Shown piece after piece: positions 4,497 to 6,363 of a stretch of 6,363 nt of DNA (position 1 is its first letter; each line of letters opens with the position of its first letter). The position numbers were made by a program, and so were the translations under genes. Under the pieces are notes generated by a model. That model was not told the origin of the DNA and searched no databases. It was given only the letters and a program-made list of their open reading frames with translations. Origin of the DNA: Candidatus Hydrogenedentota bacterium (lineage in GTDB: Bacteria > Hydrogenedentota > Hydrogenedentia > Hydrogenedentales > CAITNO01); the NCBI GenBank assembly GCA_007124105.1, contig SLFT01000102.1, positions 1-6,363 of the forward strand, read 5' to 3'.

Positions 4497-6266
4497 GTGA
4501 TGATGAGAAGTCACCCACCCAGAGAAACCTTTTGCCCGTCTGTAAACCGCCGTTGGCCTGCGCTCCGTTGCTTTGCCGGCTTGACGGTCGTGTTCGCGCT
4601 GCTGCCGATGGGTATTGCTTGCTCAGTCCCGGCGCCCGCTGAGGCGTCGGAAACGGTATACGACGTGGTCGTGTACGGCGGTACAAGCGGCGGCGTGGTT
4701 GCGGCGGTGCAGGCGGCGCGCATGGGCAAGAGCGCGATCATCGTCAACCATTACCGGAACATTGGCGGGCTGACCAGCAGCGTGCTCGGTCGCACGGACA
4801 CGGGGCGTATTGCCACCATCGGCGGCGTCTCACGCGAATTTTACCAACGCGTCCGCGATTATTACCGCAACGAAGACGTATGGCGGCAGGAAACCCGACA
4901 GGCGTACATGGACCGCAGCGGCAGAGACCTCGCACCCGGCCAGGACGCGCAATGGGGCTTCGAGCCGCACGTGGCGGAAACGATTTACCAGCAGATGATT
5001 GAAGAGGCCGGCGTCGAAGTGGTACAAGACGCGTTTCTGGTGCGCGACGGCGGCGGGGGCGTTGTCAAAGACGACGAACGCATCACGGCTATCGTAATGG
5101 AGTCAGGCCAGACCTTCCGCGGCAAAATGTTCATTGACGCGACTTATGAGGGCGACCTGCTCGCCGAGGCGGGCGTATCGTACATCGTTGGCCGGGAAGG
5201 AAACGCGAAATATGGCGAAACGCTCAATGGCATCCAGACACAGAACACCGTAAATCACGTGTTCACCCATGAGGCCGAGCGCCCGCATCCACCGCGTCCA
5301 CTGCCGGAGGCAGCGCGGGTGTCGCCGTATGTCGTTGCGGACGACCCGGAAAGCGGTCTGTTGCCGGGCATCAACCCCGACCCCGGCGGCGAAGACGGCG
5401 AGGGCGACCACCGGGTGCAGGCCTATTGCTACCGCTTGTGCCTGACAGACGCCCCGGCCAACCGCGTACCGCTGGACCCGCCGGAGGGCTATAACGAGGC
5501 GGACTTCGAGTTGTTGTTCCGCATGTTTGAGGCGGGCGAAGAGCGCATCCCGTGGCTGCCCGGCGATATGCCAAACCGCAAGAATGACACGAATAATCGG
5601 TGGGCCGTGTCCATGAACCTCATCGGCGGCTCGGACGATTACCCCGAGGCCAGTTACGCCAAACGCCGCGAGATCGAAAAGGCGCACGAGTACTGGCAGC
5701 GCGGCGTCATGCACTTGCTGGCCCATCATTCGCGTGTTCCTGCGCATGTGCGCGAGACCGTAAGCCAGTGGGGTTACGCGGCGGACGAGTTCACGGACAA
5801 CAACCACTGGCCCTATCAGATTTATGTTCGCGTTGGCCGCCGCATGATCAGCGACTATGTAATGACCGAATTGGATTGCCGAACTGAACGTGTGGCCAAG
5901 GACCCCGTTGGCATGGGATCATACAACATGGACTCCCACAACGCGCAGCGCTACGTGACTGAACAAGGCTATGCGCAGAACGAAGGGAACATTGAGGTTC
6001 CCCTTGACCAGCCCTATAAGATCAGTTACCGATCCATCGTTCCAAAACGGGGTGAAGCCAAAAACCTGTTTGTGCCCGTGGCGGTGTCGTCGTCGCATAT
6101 TGCCTTTGGTTCGATCCGCATGGAACCGGTGTTCATGATTCTTGGTCAATCCGCGGCGACCGCCGCAGTGATGGCGATTGACGATGAAGTCACTGTGCAG
6201 GACGTGAGCTATGAGCGACTGCGGGAACGGCTTATCGCAGACGGTCAGGTGCTTACAGCTGAGTAA
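4497..6266 (+). CDS. Exported FAD-dependent oxidoreductase (FAD_oxidored type)
   Basis: The 589-residue product is a flavoprotein of the PF12831-like family common in polymer-degrading bacteria and often labelled, without proof, 'xanthan lyase'. The Rossmann loop is VVVYGGTSGG at 57-66 with AARMGK following. Then come NIGGLTSSVLGRTD (88-101), IDATYEGDLLAEAG (213-226), GREGNAKYGETLNG (232-245), an RLCLTD strand (313-318), VGRRMISDY (446-454) and NMDSHNAQRY (477-486). A C-terminal FAD-contact region with SSSHIAFGSIRMEP (531-544) and GQSAATAAVMA (550-560) closes the fold. All family landmarks and a full length are present. The N-terminus (about 1-50) has an Arg-Arg pair (18-19) before a hydrophobic stretch, then AEASE, so export is likely and a weak Tat signal is possible, fitting a folded cofactor protein. 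Substrate and electron acceptor are unknown. The gene has its own Shine-Dalgarno and is probably the last of the three-gene row. Confidence 0.88.
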   Translation: MMMRSHPPRETFCPSVNRRWPALRCFAGLTVVFALLPMGIACSVPAPAEASETVYDVVVYGGTSGGVVAAVQAARMGKSAIIVNHYRNIGGLTSSVLGRTDTGRIATIGGVSREFYQRVRDYYRNEDVWRQETRQAYMDRSGRDLAPGQDAQWGFEPHVAETIYQQMIEEAGVEVVQDAFLVRDGGGGVVKDDERITAIVMESGQTFRGKMFIDATYEGDLLAEAGVSYIVGREGNAKYGETLNGIQTQNTVNHVFTHEAERPHPPRPLPEAARVSPYVVADDPESGLLPGINPDPGGEDGEGDHRVQAYCYRLCLTDAPANRVPLDPPEGYNEADFELLFRMFEAGEERIPWLPGDMPNRKNDTNNRWAVSMNLIGGSDDYPEASYAKRREIEKAHEYWQRGVMHLLAHHSRVPAHVRETVSQWGYAADEFTDNNHWPYQIYVRVGRRMISDYVMTELDCRTERVAKDPVGMGSYNMDSHNAQRYVTEQGYAQNEGNIEVPLDQPYKISYRSIVPKRGEAKNLFVPVAVSSSHIAFGSIRMEPVFMILGQSAATAAVMAIDDEVTVQDVSYERLRERLIADGQVLTAE

Positions 6267-6363
6267 ACGGCGTGTATACCGTGTCTATGCAGCAATGGTT
6301 GTGTGGCCATAGCGCCGCATATAATACCCGCGTTGTCAAAACAAACAGCATTGTTCAGGCCAA
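6267..6363. other. 3' flank without a recognisable gene
   Basis: Ninety-seven bases follow the oxidoreductase stop. A TATAAT is present at 6320-6325, but the best -35 candidate, TTGTGT at 6299-6304 with 15-bp spacing, is poor. No stem followed by a T-run is seen. It may be the upstream region of a gene beyond the window. Confidence 0.3.

Noticed and set aside
6299..6325. Promoter TTGTGT-15-TATAAT near the right end
   Set aside because: The -10 is perfect, but the -35 matches at only three positions and the spacing is short; no downstream gene is visible to support it.
1..6363. CRISPR array, tRNA or rRNA genes
   Set aside because: No regularly spaced repeats, cloverleaf sequences or rRNA-like conserved stretches were seen on either strand.

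Overview
The window looks like a chromosomal segment of a free-living bacterium with many secreted proteins for polymer breakdown. It is moderately GC-rich, its genes are dense in Ala, Gly and Glu/Asp, and every metabolic gene starts with an export signal. The combination of a CE15-type esterase, a sugar-binding (CBM9-like) secreted protein, a FIST-domain protein and a 'GGTSGG' FAD-dependent oxidoreductase is typical of polysaccharide-degrading Planctomycetes/Verrucomicrobia/Lentisphaerae or Hydrogenedentes-like lineages. That assignment is inference from gene content only; no rRNA or marker gene is present.

Layout. (1) 69-1343, minus: an exported CE15 glucuronoyl-esterase-like hydrolase. (2) 1344-2196: a decayed type II toxin-antitoxin locus on the minus strand. 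A good sigma70-like promoter with an inverted repeat in its spacer (2167-2196) precedes a ribbon-helix-helix antitoxin (1802-2062), whose last residues are encoded by an interspersed-repeat-like sequence. Beyond it lie a 135-bp inverted-repeat element (1632-1766) and then the 3' end of a PemK/MazF toxin (1426-1605); the toxin's N-terminal half is gone. (3) 2197-2350: spacer with a perfect 8-bp-stem palindrome (2257-2274) and a weak forward promoter candidate. (4) 2351-6266, plus: three genes in a row, a secreted protein with an N-terminal Ig/NEW3-like domain and a CBM9-like domain, an apparently exported FIST-domain protein (14-bp gap, own Shine-Dalgarno), and an exported FAD-dependent oxidoreductase (65-bp gap, own Shine-Dalgarno). 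(5) 6267-6363: 97 bp with no supportable gene.

How the genes may work together. The CE15 enzyme would act outside the cytoplasm on ester links between glucuronic acid of xylan and lignin alcohols. The CBM9-FIST-flavoprotein row reads as a transcription unit whose products all appear destined for the periplasm or surface, so carbohydrate binding, small-ligand sensing and oxidation could be linked there. This link is inferred from gene order only. The most unusual points are the exported FIST protein and its context, the toxin fragment hidden in what looks like an intergenic region, and the nested inverted repeat between antitoxin and toxin remnant.
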